Positions 28,013-36,643 of a stretch of 64,000 nucleotides of DNA are shown here, one piece after another. Origin of the DNA: Clostridia bacterium (GTDB lineage Bacteria > Bacillota > Clostridia > Oscillospirales > CAG-272); assembly GCA_017466445.1 (NCBI GenBank), contig JAFTUC010000018.1, positions 1 to 64,000 of the forward strand. The letters are read 5' to 3'. The position numbers and the translations under genes are program-made. Below the pieces are notes generated by a model that saw only the letters and a program-made list of their open reading frames with translations, did no database searches and was not told the origin of the DNA. Position 1 is the first letter of the stretch. Each line of letters starts with the position of its first letter.

Positions 28013-30001
28013 TTGGCAAAGAAGGAATACGGAGATCAGAGTATAACCTCGCTGAAGGGTGCGGACAGAGTAAGAAAAAAACCTGCGGTAATTTTTGGTT
28101 CTGACGGTCTTGACGGATGCGAGCACGCCTTTTTCGAAATACTGTCTAACTCTGTCGATGAGGCACGAGAGGGTCACGGAAACAGAATAGTGACTACTGT
28201 CTTTAAGGATAATTCGATCGAGATAGAGGACGACGGACGCGGAGTCCCGATGGATTATAACGAGCGCGAGGGAAAATATAACTGGGAGCTCGTTTTCTGT
28301 GAGCTGTATGCGGGCGGAAAATACGAAAATAATAATAAGAACGCATCGTATAGCTATTCTCTCGGAACGAACGGTCTCGGAGCCTGCGCTACTCAGTGCG
28401 CTTCAAGATATATGACAGTAAAGTCTCATAACGGACAGAACTATTACGAAATGAATTTTTCGCGCGGTGAGCCGGACGGTGAGCTTGTGAAAAGAGAACT
28501 GAAGCGGGGCGAAAAGAAGCACGGAACGATAATCAGATGGCTTCCCGATCTTGACGTTTTCAGAGAGATAGCGATCTCTCCCGAGCATTACGCAGATGTT
28601 TTGGAGCGTCAGGCGATAGCGAATGCGGGGATCCATTTCATCCTTCGCGTTGAGGGCGAAAAGGGCTTTGACGAAAAGGATTTTTATTACGAAAAGGGAA
28701 TAGTCGAGAGAGTTGCCAATATAGTCGGTGAAAAGTCTCTTACCATGCCTTATTTCATTACCTCCGAAACTGCCGGACGTGACAGAGCTGATCTTCCCGA
28801 ATATAAGCTTAAGATGGAAGCGGCGTTCGCATTCTCAAACTATGCACAGAGCATCGAATATTACCATAATTCGAGCTGGCTTGAGCACGGAGGATCTCCC
28901 GACAAGGCAACGAGAAGCGCCTTCGTTTCAGCGATCGATAAATATATAAAGGATGCGGGAAAATACAAGAAGAACGAGAGTAAGATAACATTTTCGGATG
29001 TCGAGGATAGCCTCGTTCTCGTTACGAACTGCTTCTCGACCGAGGCAAGTTACGCAAACCAGACGAAAAAGGCTATAACCAATCAGTTCATAGCAAGTGC
29101 GATGACCGATTTCTTCAAGAGATCGCTCGAGATATATTTTGCAGAAAACCCGGTCGATGCCGAGGCGATCTCATCGCAGGTGCTTCTCAATAAGCGCGCA
29201 AGAGAGACCGCTGAGACGACAAAGCTCGATATAAAGAAAAAGCTTAGCGGAAACACCGACGTTACCAACAGAGTCGAAAAATTTGTAAGCTGCCGATCAA
29301 AGGATCCCGAAAAAAGAGAGCTCTATATAGTTGAGGGAGACAGTGCGCTGTCATCCTGTAAGCTCGGACGCGACGCCGAGTTTCAAGCTATAATTCCGGT
29401 AAGAGGAAAGACCTTGAACTGCCTCAAGAGTACCTACGATAAGATATTCAAGAGCGAGATCATCGTCGATCTTCTCAAGGTAATCGGCTGCGGAGCCGAA
29501 ATAAAGAGCAAGAGCAAGGAGGTAAGCTCCTTTGATCTTGACGCACTCAAATGGAACAAGATAATAATCTGTACCGATGCCGACGAGGACGGATTCCAGA
29601 TAAGAGCGCTCGTGCTTACCCTGTTTTACAGGCTTCTTCCTACGCTTTTGAAGCTCGGAAAGGTGTATATCGCGGAATCTCCTCTTTTTGAGATAACCTC
29701 CAAGGATGATACCTATTTCGCATATGACGAAAAGGAAAAGGCGGATATTATCAAAAAGCTTGAGGATGAAGGCAAAAAATACACACTTCAGAGATCAAAG
29801 GGACTTGGCGAGAACGAGCCCGATATGATGTGGAAGACTACGATGAATCCCGCAAGCAGAAGACTTATAAGAGTCTGCGAGGCGGATGCGGCGGAAACTG
29901 CCGAGCTTCTTGATATCCTGCTCGGTGATAATCTTACTGAAAGAAAACGCTTTATCGCCGAAAACGGAAGTAAATACGTCAAGGACGCGGATATAAGCTG
30001 A
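28013..30001 (+). CDS. GyrB/ParE-like type IIA topoisomerase subunit, divergent
   Basis: 662 residues with the full B-subunit layout: GHKL ATPase (ILSNSVDEAREG, DDGRGVPMD, LGTNGLGA), transducer, and TOPRIM with EGDSALSSCKLGRD, PVRGKTLN and TDADEDGFQIR. The last differs from the usual TDADVDGAHIR. QRSKGLGE near the end is canonical. Starts at TTG after AAAGGAGAAAG. A GyrA/ParC partner is expected next to a topoisomerase IV ParE, but tgt follows instead. It is probably a paralogue in addition to the main gyrase; its role is unknown. Confidence 0.85.
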   Translation: MAKKEYGDQSITSLKGADRVRKKPAVIFGSDGLDGCEHAFFEILSNSVDEAREGHGNRIVTTVFKDNSIEIEDDGRGVPMDYNEREGKYNWELVFCELYAGGKYENNNKNASYSYSLGTNGLGACATQCASRYMTVKSHNGQNYYEMNFSRGEPDGELVKRELKRGEKKHGTIIRWLPDLDVFREIAISPEHYADVLERQAIANAGIHFILRVEGEKGFDEKDFYYEKGIVERVANIVGEKSLTMPYFITSETAGRDRADLPEYKLKMEAAFAFSNYAQSIEYYHNSSWLEHGGSPDKATRSAFVSAIDKYIKDAGKYKKNESKITFSDVEDSLVLVTNCFSTEASYANQTKKAITNQFIASAMTDFFKRSLEIYFAENPVDAEAISSQVLLNKRARETAETTKLDIKKKLSGNTDVTNRVEKFVSCRSKDPEKRELYIVEGDSALSSCKLGRDAEFQAIIPVRGKTLNCLKSTYDKIFKSEIIVDLLKVIGCGAEIKSKSKEVSSFDLDALKWNKIIICTDADEDGFQIRALVLTLFYRLLPTLLKLGKVYIAESPLFEITSKDDTYFAYDEKEKADIIKKLEDEGKKYTLQRSKGLGENEPDMMWKTTMNPASRRLIRVCEADAAETAELLDILLGDNLTERKRFIAENGSKYVKDADIS

Positions 30002-30035
30002 TAAAATTACAATTTTTGAAACGGAACTTATAAAA

Positions 30036-31166
30036 ATGTTTAAAGTGCTCAAAACTCAGGGAAGAGCAAGACTCGGACATATGACCACGGTACACGGCGA
30101 TATAGAGACGCCCGTGTTTATGAATGTTGGCACCTGCGCGGCGATCCGCGGCGGAGCCTCTACCGACGATCTTCGCGACGTCAAATGTCAGGTCGAGCTT
30201 TCAAATACCTATCATCTCCATATAAGACCGGGCGACGATCTTATCTACAGACAGGGCGGACTTCATAAGTTTATGAACTGGGATAAGCCCATACTTACGG
30301 ATAGCGGCGGATTTCAGGTCTTTTCACTCGCAAAGCTTCGCAAAATAAAGGAGGAGGGTGTTTACTTCCAGTCTCACCTCGACGGAGCCCGTATATTTAT
30401 GGGTCCCGAGCAGAGTATGCAGATACAGTCGAATCTTGCCTCCACTATCGCTATGGCATTCGACGAGTGTGTGGCAAACCCCGCTGAATATAAGTACGTC
30501 GAGCAGTCGATCGCAAGAACGACACGTTGGCTGGTCAGATGCAAGGCTGAGATGGAGCGTCTCAACTCGCTTGAGCGTACCATAAATAAGAATCAGCTTC
30601 TTTTCGGAATAAATCAGGGCGGAACGTACGGAGATCTCAGAATACGCCATATGCAGCAGATAGCAGAGCTCGATCTTCCCGGATACGCTATCGGCGGACT
30701 CGCTGTAGGCGAGGAGGCAAGTGTTATGTACGAGATGATCGATACCGTCGAGCCCTATATGCCGAGCGATAAGCCGAGATATCTTATGGGAGTCGGAACA
30801 CCCGTGAATATTCTTGAGGGTGTTTACCGCGGAGTCGATTTTTTTGACTGCGTAATGCCCAGCCGTAACGCGCGCCACGGAAATCTCTTTACGTGGCAGG
30901 GAAAGCTTACTCTTAAGAATGAAAAATTCAAGGAGGATAGCGGCCCGATCTCCGAGGGATGTACCTGTCCCGCGTGCAGAAGTTACTCAAGAGCGTACAT
31001 ACGTCACCTTTTAAAGGTCGATGAGATCCTCGGAATGAGACTCTGTGTCCTTCATAACCTTCATTTCTATAATGAACTTATGCAGAAGATACGCGACGCT
31101 TTAAATGAGGGAAGTTTTGACGAATTTTACAAAAAATACGTAGTTCAGCTTGACGAGAGAGTCTGA
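30036..31166 (+). CDS. tgt: tRNA-guanine transglycosylase
   Basis: Exchanges guanine-34 for preQ1 in tRNAs with GUN anticodons. Catalytic Asp in DSGGFQVFSL, nucleophile Asp in VDFFDCVMPSRNARHG, and the zinc site CTCPAC...H near the C-terminus. 376 residues. With queA in the same block, the cell can make epoxyqueuosine-level modification. Confidence 0.96.
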   Translation: MFKVLKTQGRARLGHMTTVHGDIETPVFMNVGTCAAIRGGASTDDLRDVKCQVELSNTYHLHIRPGDDLIYRQGGLHKFMNWDKPILTDSGGFQVFSLAKLRKIKEEGVYFQSHLDGARIFMGPEQSMQIQSNLASTIAMAFDECVANPAEYKYVEQSIARTTRWLVRCKAEMERLNSLERTINKNQLLFGINQGGTYGDLRIRHMQQIAELDLPGYAIGGLAVGEEASVMYEMIDTVEPYMPSDKPRYLMGVGTPVNILEGVYRGVDFFDCVMPSRNARHGNLFTWQGKLTLKNEKFKEDSGPISEGCTCPACRSYSRAYIRHLLKVDEILGMRLCVLHNLHFYNELMQKIRDALNEGSFDEFYKKYVVQLDERV

Positions 31167-31189
31167 AAAAAACGAATAATATCATCCCG

Positions 31190-31214
31190 GGCGGCAAACA
31201 ATAGATTTGCCGCC
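31190..31214 (+). terminator. Hairpin after tgt
   Basis: The perfect 9-bp stem GGCGGCAAA / TTTGCCGCC has no clear T-run after it. It may be a weak terminator or a 3'-end stability element. Confidence 0.45.
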
Positions 31215-31242
31215 TGAACTTTATACAAACGGGAATGATAAA

Positions 31243-31443
31243 ATGAAAAAGAATTCGTTTTTTAACGGCAAAAAGAAAAATAACGATAAAAAAAGAACTG
31301 CGGGTAATGAAAACGCTTCAAACGCAGTGTCTGAGATCAAATGCGGAAACCGTATAATGAACGAGGAATCGCAAATGGGTAGCAATATTCATATCTCTCC
31401 GATGCCGGAAAGTAAGAAATACAGCTACGGTCTGAATTTTTAA
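31243..31443 (+). CDS. Small basic hypothetical protein
   Basis: A 66-residue frame from ATG 31243, rich in Lys/Asn in the first half, with no recognised domain. It lies between the tgt hairpin and a strong terminator, which supports a real short transcript, but the Shine-Dalgarno sequence is weak. An in-frame TTG at 31207 would overlap the hairpin. It could be a short regulatory or spore-associated protein, or not a gene at all. Confidence 0.4.
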   Translation: MKKNSFFNGKKKNNDKKRTAGNENASNAVSEIKCGNRIMNEESQMGSNIHISPMPESKKYSYGLNF

Positions 31444-31465
31444 AATATAAGAATATTGGATACCG

Positions 31466-31518
31466 AAAAGGATCCCGCAAACGTCTGTCAGGCTTGACAG
31501 ATCTGCGGGATCCTTTTG
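31466..31518. terminator. Long bidirectional terminator
   Basis: An interrupted stem GGATCCCGCA ... TCTGTCA / TGACAGA ... TGCGGGATCC, with A-run before and T-run after. It ends the small + gene and the leftward SDR gene. Confidence 0.88.
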
Positions 31519-31529
31519 TTTACCTTTTT

Positions 31530-32291
31530 TTATATTTTTTTCTGCTGCTTGCACCAAATGTACATTATGAGCTTGTGGGGAAACAGCTTGGTGAGAAGGA
31601 CCTGTACTCTTACCGAAAATCCGCATACCGAAACGTCCTTGCCCTTCTTCATGTCGCGGATGGCTCTTTCGACGACCTCGGCGGACTCGAAGTATTTGTT
31701 GTAATAGCTTATGGTATCATCCTTTACCGCGTGATTAAAGAACTCGGTCTTGACCCAACCGGGACAAACCGCCATGACTCTTATTCCGCGACTCTTAAGC
31801 TCTACGTTGAGCGCACGGGAGAGACTTAAAACAAACGCCTTTGATGCACCGTAAAGACCGATGTACGGTACGGGCTGAAATGCAGAAAGCGATCCGAGCT
31901 GATATATGCGTGAGCCTTCCTTCATAAACGGAAGAGTCTTGTAGGTCATTTCGGCTAGAACTCTCGAGTTGAGAGTGACGATTCCTTCGATGTCCGAATA
32001 TTCCATCTCCTCAAATGAGGTGAATTTTCCGTATCCTCCGGCGTTTACGAGGACCGAAACCTCTGCAGAGGTCTCCCTTAGAAGCGCTTCGTATCTTTCG
32101 ATGCTTTCAGGAAGAGTCAGATCGCATGCGAGAACTCTGATCGGCGCCTTGGTATGCTGTGCGAGCTCCTCAAGACGCTCTTTTCTGCGTGCGATGACCC
32201 AGATCTCGTCAAAAGCTTCGTCCTTGTCGAGCTGAAGAACGAAATCCTTGCCCATTCCCGAGGACGCTCCTGTAATTACTGCTATTTTCAT
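31530..32291 (-). CDS. Short-chain dehydrogenase/reductase
   Basis: 253 residues. Cofactor motif TGASSGMG at residues about 8-15, NAGG, and active-site YGASK with a preceding Ser (LGSLSAF). The longer C-terminal part (VRVQVLLTKLFPHKLIM) resembles the membrane-associated DltE/YqjQ-like branch of SDRs. The substrate is unknown. It is preceded by the SpoU gene on the same strand and is probably co-transcribed with it. Confidence 0.85.
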   Translation of the reverse strand: MKIAVITGASSGMGKDFVLQLDKDEAFDEIWVIARRKERLEELAQHTKAPIRVLACDLTLPESIERYEALLRETSAEVSVLVNAGGYGKFTSFEEMEYSDIEGIVTLNSRVLAEMTYKTLPFMKEGSRIYQLGSLSAFQPVPYIGLYGASKAFVLSLSRALNVELKSRGIRVMAVCPGWVKTEFFNHAVKDDTISYYNKYFESAEVVERAIRDMKKGKDVSVCGFSVRVQVLLTKLFPHKLIMYIWCKQQKKI

Positions 32292-32316
32292 AATTTTAAA
32301 TTCCTTTCACCGGATT

Positions 32317-33096
32317 TTAATTTTTACTGTTTTGCCTGAGGACCTCAAAGCAGACGATCGAGGATGCGCATGCCGCAGGAAGCGCCTGCGAGAATTCCCG
32401 TCCGTAATCTATGCGTATCCGCAAGTCGGCGTTTTCAAGAAGAAACGAGGATATTCCTCTTTTTTCTCCGCCTATTATAAGTGCGAGCGGTCTCGAAAGA
32501 TCAGCCTTTGCTATCGGAAGAGAGTCTTCCATCTCTGCGCATACTATTTTAATTCCCGCTGCCTTCAGAGCCTTGACAGAATCCGAGGTCAGTATGAAGG
32601 TGTCGATGAGCTCGGATGCTCCCGCAGAGGAGCGGCAAACGGTACCTGCGGAGCTCATCCAGTTGCGCTCGGGAAGAATTATAGCGTCGGCACCTGAGGC
32701 GTACGCGGCTCTTAATGAAAAAGCGAAGTTGTACGGATCCTCAATTCCGTCAAGTATGACGTAAAATCCGTCGTTTTTGAGCTGATGCGCGCTTGTGAGC
32801 AGGGGATAGGTCCTTTCCGTGCATACAGTCAGTATTCCGCCGTGAGAACTTCCTTGACAGAAGGCAGATATCTCTTCCTTTTCTGTGTAATAAATGGGAA
32901 AGGAAAGCTCGTGGCTCATCGCCTTTATGTATGACAGATGCTTTGATAGCTTCTGCTTTTTTTCACTGTCGAAGTATAGCGCGGTGATTCTGCGGTCGGA
33001 TCTGCCCTCGCGGATCGCGGCGACCACCGAGCGAAATGATATCATTCCCTCGAAAAAGACCGAGTCCGATCTGCCTGTGCTTAAAATCTCATCCAT
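32317..33096 (-). CDS. SpoU/TrmH-family RNA methyltransferase, divergent
   Basis: 259 residues with the SPOUT layout: motif 1 LDGIEDPYNFAFSLRAA (usually NxGAIxRTA), motif 2 LIIGGEKRGIS, motif 3 PAACASSIVCFEVLRQ (usually NVSVAAAI). An N-terminal substrate-binding domain precedes these. It is likely a 2'-O-ribose methyltransferase for rRNA or tRNA, but substitutions in motifs 1 and 3 raise doubt about catalysis. Adjacent to the Ppx gene (one-base gap). Confidence 0.75.
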   Translation of the reverse strand: MDEILSTGRSDSVFFEGMISFRSVVAAIREGRSDRRITALYFDSEKKQKLSKHLSYIKAMSHELSFPIYYTEKEEISAFCQGSSHGGILTVCTERTYPLLTSAHQLKNDGFYVILDGIEDPYNFAFSLRAAYASGADAIILPERNWMSSAGTVCRSSAGASELIDTFILTSDSVKALKAAGIKIVCAEMEDSLPIAKADLSRPLALIIGGEKRGISSFLLENADLRIRIDYGREFSQALPAACASSIVCFEVLRQNSKN

Positions 33097-33097
33097 T

Positions 33098-34018
33098 TCA
33101 GAGTGCCTTTCCTTTTTTTGATAATATCCTGCTTGCGAGTCCGAGACGGGCTCCGCCGTCTATGACTGTAAATCGGTAAGTTCCAATGCTTTTTGATGCT
33201 TCCTTGAATACGAAAAGGGCGGGCAGGAGTGTTTGCGCGCGCTCCTTGAGTACGCTTTCGTATACCTGCGATAATTCTCCATTGAAAAAGCTTTCGGTAA
33301 GGAAATCGATTTTTTTGGAAGTTATTTCAAACGGCAGGGCAGGATCGACCTTGTCTAAAGCCGAAATAAGCTTTACCGCCGCCCGAGCGCTTCCTCCCGT
33401 GACTACCATAGGTAGGCTCGGGGATTTTGAAAAAGGTGCGAGCTCTTCGCTGAAAAGATCGCAGAGAAACTCGGAAAGCTCCCTACTTTCAGGAGCGGTT
33501 ATATATTTTTTTGATGAAAAACGCTTGTGCATTACGAGTGCGCCGACGTTGAGCGAAACTGAGCTTATAATATTTCCGTCACTGAACCGTACGAACTCGC
33601 AGCTTCCGCCGCCAAGATCGGCAAGAATTCCTTCGCACGGGCATCCGCTCGATGCGGTAGCGCCCGCAAAGCATAGCTCGGCTTCCTCCTTGCCGTCAAG
33701 GAGCGCGATCTTTAATTTTGATGCCCGTTTTGCCCGGCGCAGAATGATATCTCTGTTCTGAGCGTTTCTTATGCAGGCGGTCGCAAAGGTAAAAATGTTT
33801 TCCTTCTTGCAACCCATAGTGCGCGCGGAACGCTTTAAGAGACAGAGCGACCTCGAAAGGATGCGGATCCCTTTTTCGCTGAGAACGCCGTTTTCGATGT
33901 GCGCCGATAGCTTTGCGTGAACTGTTTTGGAATATATCTCGGTCGGTCTTTTCTCAGCGTCGGAAAAAACGCTGATCTTTACAGTGTTCGATCCAATGTC
34001 GATAATGCCGATCTGCAT
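33098..34018 (-). CDS. Ppx/GppA-family exopolyphosphatase-like protein
   Basis: 306 residues of the ASKHA ATPase fold: IDIGSNTVK at the N-terminus (phosphate 1), DLGGGSCEF (phosphate 2) and VTGGSARA. Members degrade polyphosphate or pppGpp. It is shorter than E. coli Ppx/GppA because the C-terminal HD-like domain is absent. The start at 34018 follows AAAGGAAG by eight bases; an open frame further upstream is not supported. First gene of a leftward Ppx-SpoU-SDR unit. Confidence 0.85.
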   Translation of the reverse strand: MQIGIIDIGSNTVKISVFSDAEKRPTEIYSKTVHAKLSAHIENGVLSEKGIRILSRSLCLLKRSARTMGCKKENIFTFATACIRNAQNRDIILRRAKRASKLKIALLDGKEEAELCFAGATASSGCPCEGILADLGGGSCEFVRFSDGNIISSVSLNVGALVMHKRFSSKKYITAPESRELSEFLCDLFSEELAPFSKSPSLPMVVTGGSARAAVKLISALDKVDPALPFEITSKKIDFLTESFFNGELSQVYESVLKERAQTLLPALFVFKEASKSIGTYRFTVIDGGARLGLASRILSKKGKAL

Positions 34019-34071
34019 AACGAAAACTTCCTTTCTCCGTGTAAATATAAGGGCAAATACCTGCATAATAT

Positions 34072-34099
34072 ATTATACACTAAAAAAAGAAAATCTCAA
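34072..34099 (-). promoter_or_regulatory. Promoter of the leftward Ppx-SpoU-SDR unit
   Basis: On the minus strand: TTGAGA, 16 bases, TATAAT. Confidence 0.6.
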
Positions 34100-34139
34100 T
34101 ACTTTTGAGGCACAAATTGTAACTTTTGGGGGTGGAAAT

Positions 34140-34829
34140 TTGCCTTTTTTTGAAATGCTTGCCGAAATGCTCCTCACTTTTTTGCGTGTGGACGATATAT
34201 CCTCGTTTCCCACACCGCTTTCTGCGGAGGAGGAAAACGAGTGCTTTGCACGTATGAAGCAGGGCGATGAGTCGGCAAGAGAAAAGCTCATACTTCACAA
34301 CCTCAGATTGGTCGCGCATATCGTAAAGAAATACGCGCCGTCGGGAGACAGTCAGGACGATCTTATATCGATTGGAACGATAGGACTTATAAAGGCGATC
34401 GATTCGTTCAAGACCGAAAACGGAACAAGATTCGCAACTTATGCGGGAAAATGTTTACAAAATGAAATCCTTATGCACTTCAGAGCGCAGAAGAAGCTGC
34501 AGATCGAGGTTTCGATGAACGAGACGATAGACGTTGACAAGGATGGAAATCCGCTTACATATCTTGACATAGTGAGTATCGACGATACCGTGGCCGACGA
34601 TATTTTTGTGAAGATCAGCAGCGACAAGGCTAAAAGGATAATAGAAACAAGTCTCGATGAAAGAGAAAAAAAGATCCTCGTTTTGCGTTACGGACTTTCG
34701 GGAAGAAAGGCACTTACTCAAAGAGAGGTAGCGGATAAGCTCGGTATCTCCCGTTCATACGTCAGCAGGATAGAAAAGATCGCACTCGGAAAGATTCATG
34801 ATGGAATTTCGGGAAGCGGAGGAATATGA
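34140..34829 (+). CDS. sigK: RNA polymerase sporulation sigma factor SigK
   Basis: About 229 residues of the SigE/SigK type. Region 2 (LRLVAHIVKKYAPSGDSQDDLISIGTIGLIKAI in part: SQDDLISIGTIGLIKAI) and region 4 helix-turn-helix (LTQREVADKLGISRSYVSRIE) are complete. The N-terminus is short and has a possible pro-sequence, as in pro-sigma-K. The best start is TTG 34140 just after GGGGGTGG; ATG 34155 has no Shine-Dalgarno sequence. The gene is continuous, so no skin-type element interrupts it. SpoIVB, needed for pro-sigma-K processing, is encoded 1.8 kb downstream. Confidence 0.9.
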   Translation: MPFFEMLAEMLLTFLRVDDISSFPTPLSAEEENECFARMKQGDESAREKLILHNLRLVAHIVKKYAPSGDSQDDLISIGTIGLIKAIDSFKTENGTRFATYAGKCLQNEILMHFRAQKKLQIEVSMNETIDVDKDGNPLTYLDIVSIDDTVADDIFVKISSDKAKRIIETSLDEREKKILVLRYGLSGRKALTQREVADKLGISRSYVSRIEKIALGKIHDGISGSGGI

Positions 34830-34860
34830 TTTACCTTCAGACATAAAAAGAAAGAGACTG

Positions 34861-34888
34861 TCATATACTTGTTACAGAACATACTTAT
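34861..34888 (+). promoter_or_regulatory. Candidate sigma-E-type sporulation promoter
   Basis: TCATATA, 12 bases, CATACTTAT resembles the mother-cell sigma-E consensus (ATATT-like -35, CATAC-like -10), with a somewhat short spacer. It precedes the SPOCS/LysM coat-protein gene, which fits. Confidence 0.4.
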
Positions 34889-34911
34889 GATCGAAAGGAA
34901 CTGTTTGATTT

Positions 34912-36486
34912 ATGGAAATTACTGAAAAAAACGGCGATATGTCCGATATCAGCAGAGAGATCTGTGTGAGAGTAGCACAAAAAAGCAGAGAGAGCACGGA
35001 ATGCGCAAGAGATTTTATACTTCCCGATATGTACGCGGATATCAAAAGGATAATAAGCTATAGCGGAAGCTTATCTCCCGAAAGCTCGTTCGTGGATGCG
35101 GGTAAGGCTCTTTATAGCGGTACGCTAAGTATCAAGCTGCTTTTTGTCGATGATGAATCGAATTTAAGATCGGTCTCTTTTTCGCAGGATTATTCGGGAA
35201 ACGTGTCTCTTTCCGATGATGACGGATACGGAGATTACACTGTTATGAGCACGCCCGTTCTTGAAAATATATCGGTAAGAATGGCAAATCCGAGAAAGAT
35301 AAGCGTGCGTGGAAGGATAGATCCTTCGCTTAAGATCTGGAAAAAGATATCAACAACTCCCGAAGGAACCGAGATAAGAGGTGCTTTTGGGGAAGAGTGT
35401 GAGATGAGGAGTGAAAGTGCACTCTTTATGTATCCCTTTACTCTCTTTTGCGGAGATCTTGAACTCAGTGAGGATATAAGACTCGATCAGCCCCTTAAAA
35501 ATCTGATTTTTTGGGACGTATCTGCGGAAGCTGTCGCATGCTCATATGACAACGGAAGACTGTCGGTCAAGGGTGTGCTCACACTTGATATGATAGGCTC
35601 CTATGCAGACAGAGACGACGTGAAATGTATCCGTAAAACGGTCGATTTTTCTCAAAGCGTGGAGGCAAATCTTCCGGAAAATATTGAGGATCTCACCTGC
35701 GGAGCGCATATTTATATAAGATCTGCCGACCTTTCGCTTGCGGGGGAAGGCGTGGATGAAAACAATAAGGTGGAGATCGATCTCGGATATACGGTAGTTT
35801 TCTCCTGCGTTTGTGAAAGAAAGGCTATGTACGTTTCCGATGCCTATATTCCAACAAGATCGGCAGAGCTTAAGACCGATGCGGTAATGATATCCGCTCT
35901 TCCCAAAAAGATCTCCAAGCTTGTTCGCATAGAAGCGTGTAATGAGGGATCTCTTCCGGAGGATTCAAGGATCCTTTTGGTCCAGGCGGTGCCTCATATA
36001 GATTCTGTGACCGTAAGAGAGGGTGTCGGATATGCTCTCGGGGATTCGCAGGTATCGGTAAGCTATAGCGATCCGGGTGGACTCGTATCGTCTGTTTCTT
36101 ATAACTCCGAGCTTGAGGTCGAGCTCGGTGAGATCGACGCTTTTGACGAATATCTGATCACCAAAAAGGTGTCCTCCGTAAGCGCGAGAAATGAAAACGG
36201 CGCGCTTTGTGTCGGATACGATCTCGAGGCATCGTTTGTCGGATGGAAAAATAATGAAGAGAATATCGTAAGTGCGATAAATGTCACCGACGGTGAGAAA
36301 AACGTAGAGAGAAAGGCGTTTACTCTCTGCTATCCCGCAAGCGGAGAGAAATTGTGGGATATCGGTAAAAAATACGGCGTTTCGATAGATCTTATAAGAA
36401 GATCGAATCGGTCGCTTGAGGAGGATCCGACACATCTTCCGAACGTTCTATTGATCCCGTCAAAAAATAAAATAAAAAATGCGTAG
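34912..36486 (+). CDS. SPOCS (DUF3794) and LysM domain spore protein
   Basis: 524 residues with repeated SPOCS/DUF3794 modules through most of the length and a C-terminal LysM domain (about 470-517; GEKLWDIGKKYGVSIDLI ... LPNVLLIP). The SPOCS-LysM arrangement is typical of clostridial spore envelope proteins; LysM would bind spore peptidoglycan. No signal peptide is evident, as expected for a mother-cell protein. The start is ten bases after AAAGGAA. Its position between sigK and spoIVB supports a sporulation role. Confidence 0.85.
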   Translation: MEITEKNGDMSDISREICVRVAQKSRESTECARDFILPDMYADIKRIISYSGSLSPESSFVDAGKALYSGTLSIKLLFVDDESNLRSVSFSQDYSGNVSLSDDDGYGDYTVMSTPVLENISVRMANPRKISVRGRIDPSLKIWKKISTTPEGTEIRGAFGEECEMRSESALFMYPFTLFCGDLELSEDIRLDQPLKNLIFWDVSAEAVACSYDNGRLSVKGVLTLDMIGSYADRDDVKCIRKTVDFSQSVEANLPENIEDLTCGAHIYIRSADLSLAGEGVDENNKVEIDLGYTVVFSCVCERKAMYVSDAYIPTRSAELKTDAVMISALPKKISKLVRIEACNEGSLPEDSRILLVQAVPHIDSVTVREGVGYALGDSQVSVSYSDPGGLVSSVSYNSELEVELGEIDAFDEYLITKKVSSVSARNENGALCVGYDLEASFVGWKNNEENIVSAINVTDGEKNVERKAFTLCYPASGEKLWDIGKKYGVSIDLIRRSNRSLEEDPTHLPNVLLIPSKNKIKNA

Positions 36487-36491
36487 TAAAT

Positions 36492-36530
36492 AAAGGCTTC
36501 GGATGATTTTCCGAGGCCTTTGCCTGTTTT
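36492..36530 (+). terminator. Terminator after the SPOCS/LysM gene
   Basis: The stem AAAGGCTTCGG / CCGAGGCCTTT, one mismatch, followed by T-rich sequence. Confidence 0.82.
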
Positions 36531-36643
36531 TGCATAAGAATATATTACAAGGCATAATAAAATAAAAGCTTCGCAAATTATATATGTGTGAAGTTACGGC
36601 GACTGTTTTGATATATAAAATTAAAATATGAGGTAAAAGGTAA

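Noticed and set aside
34140..34829. skin-type element in sigK
   Set aside because: The sigK frame is continuous from region 2 to region 4, so no interruption is present.
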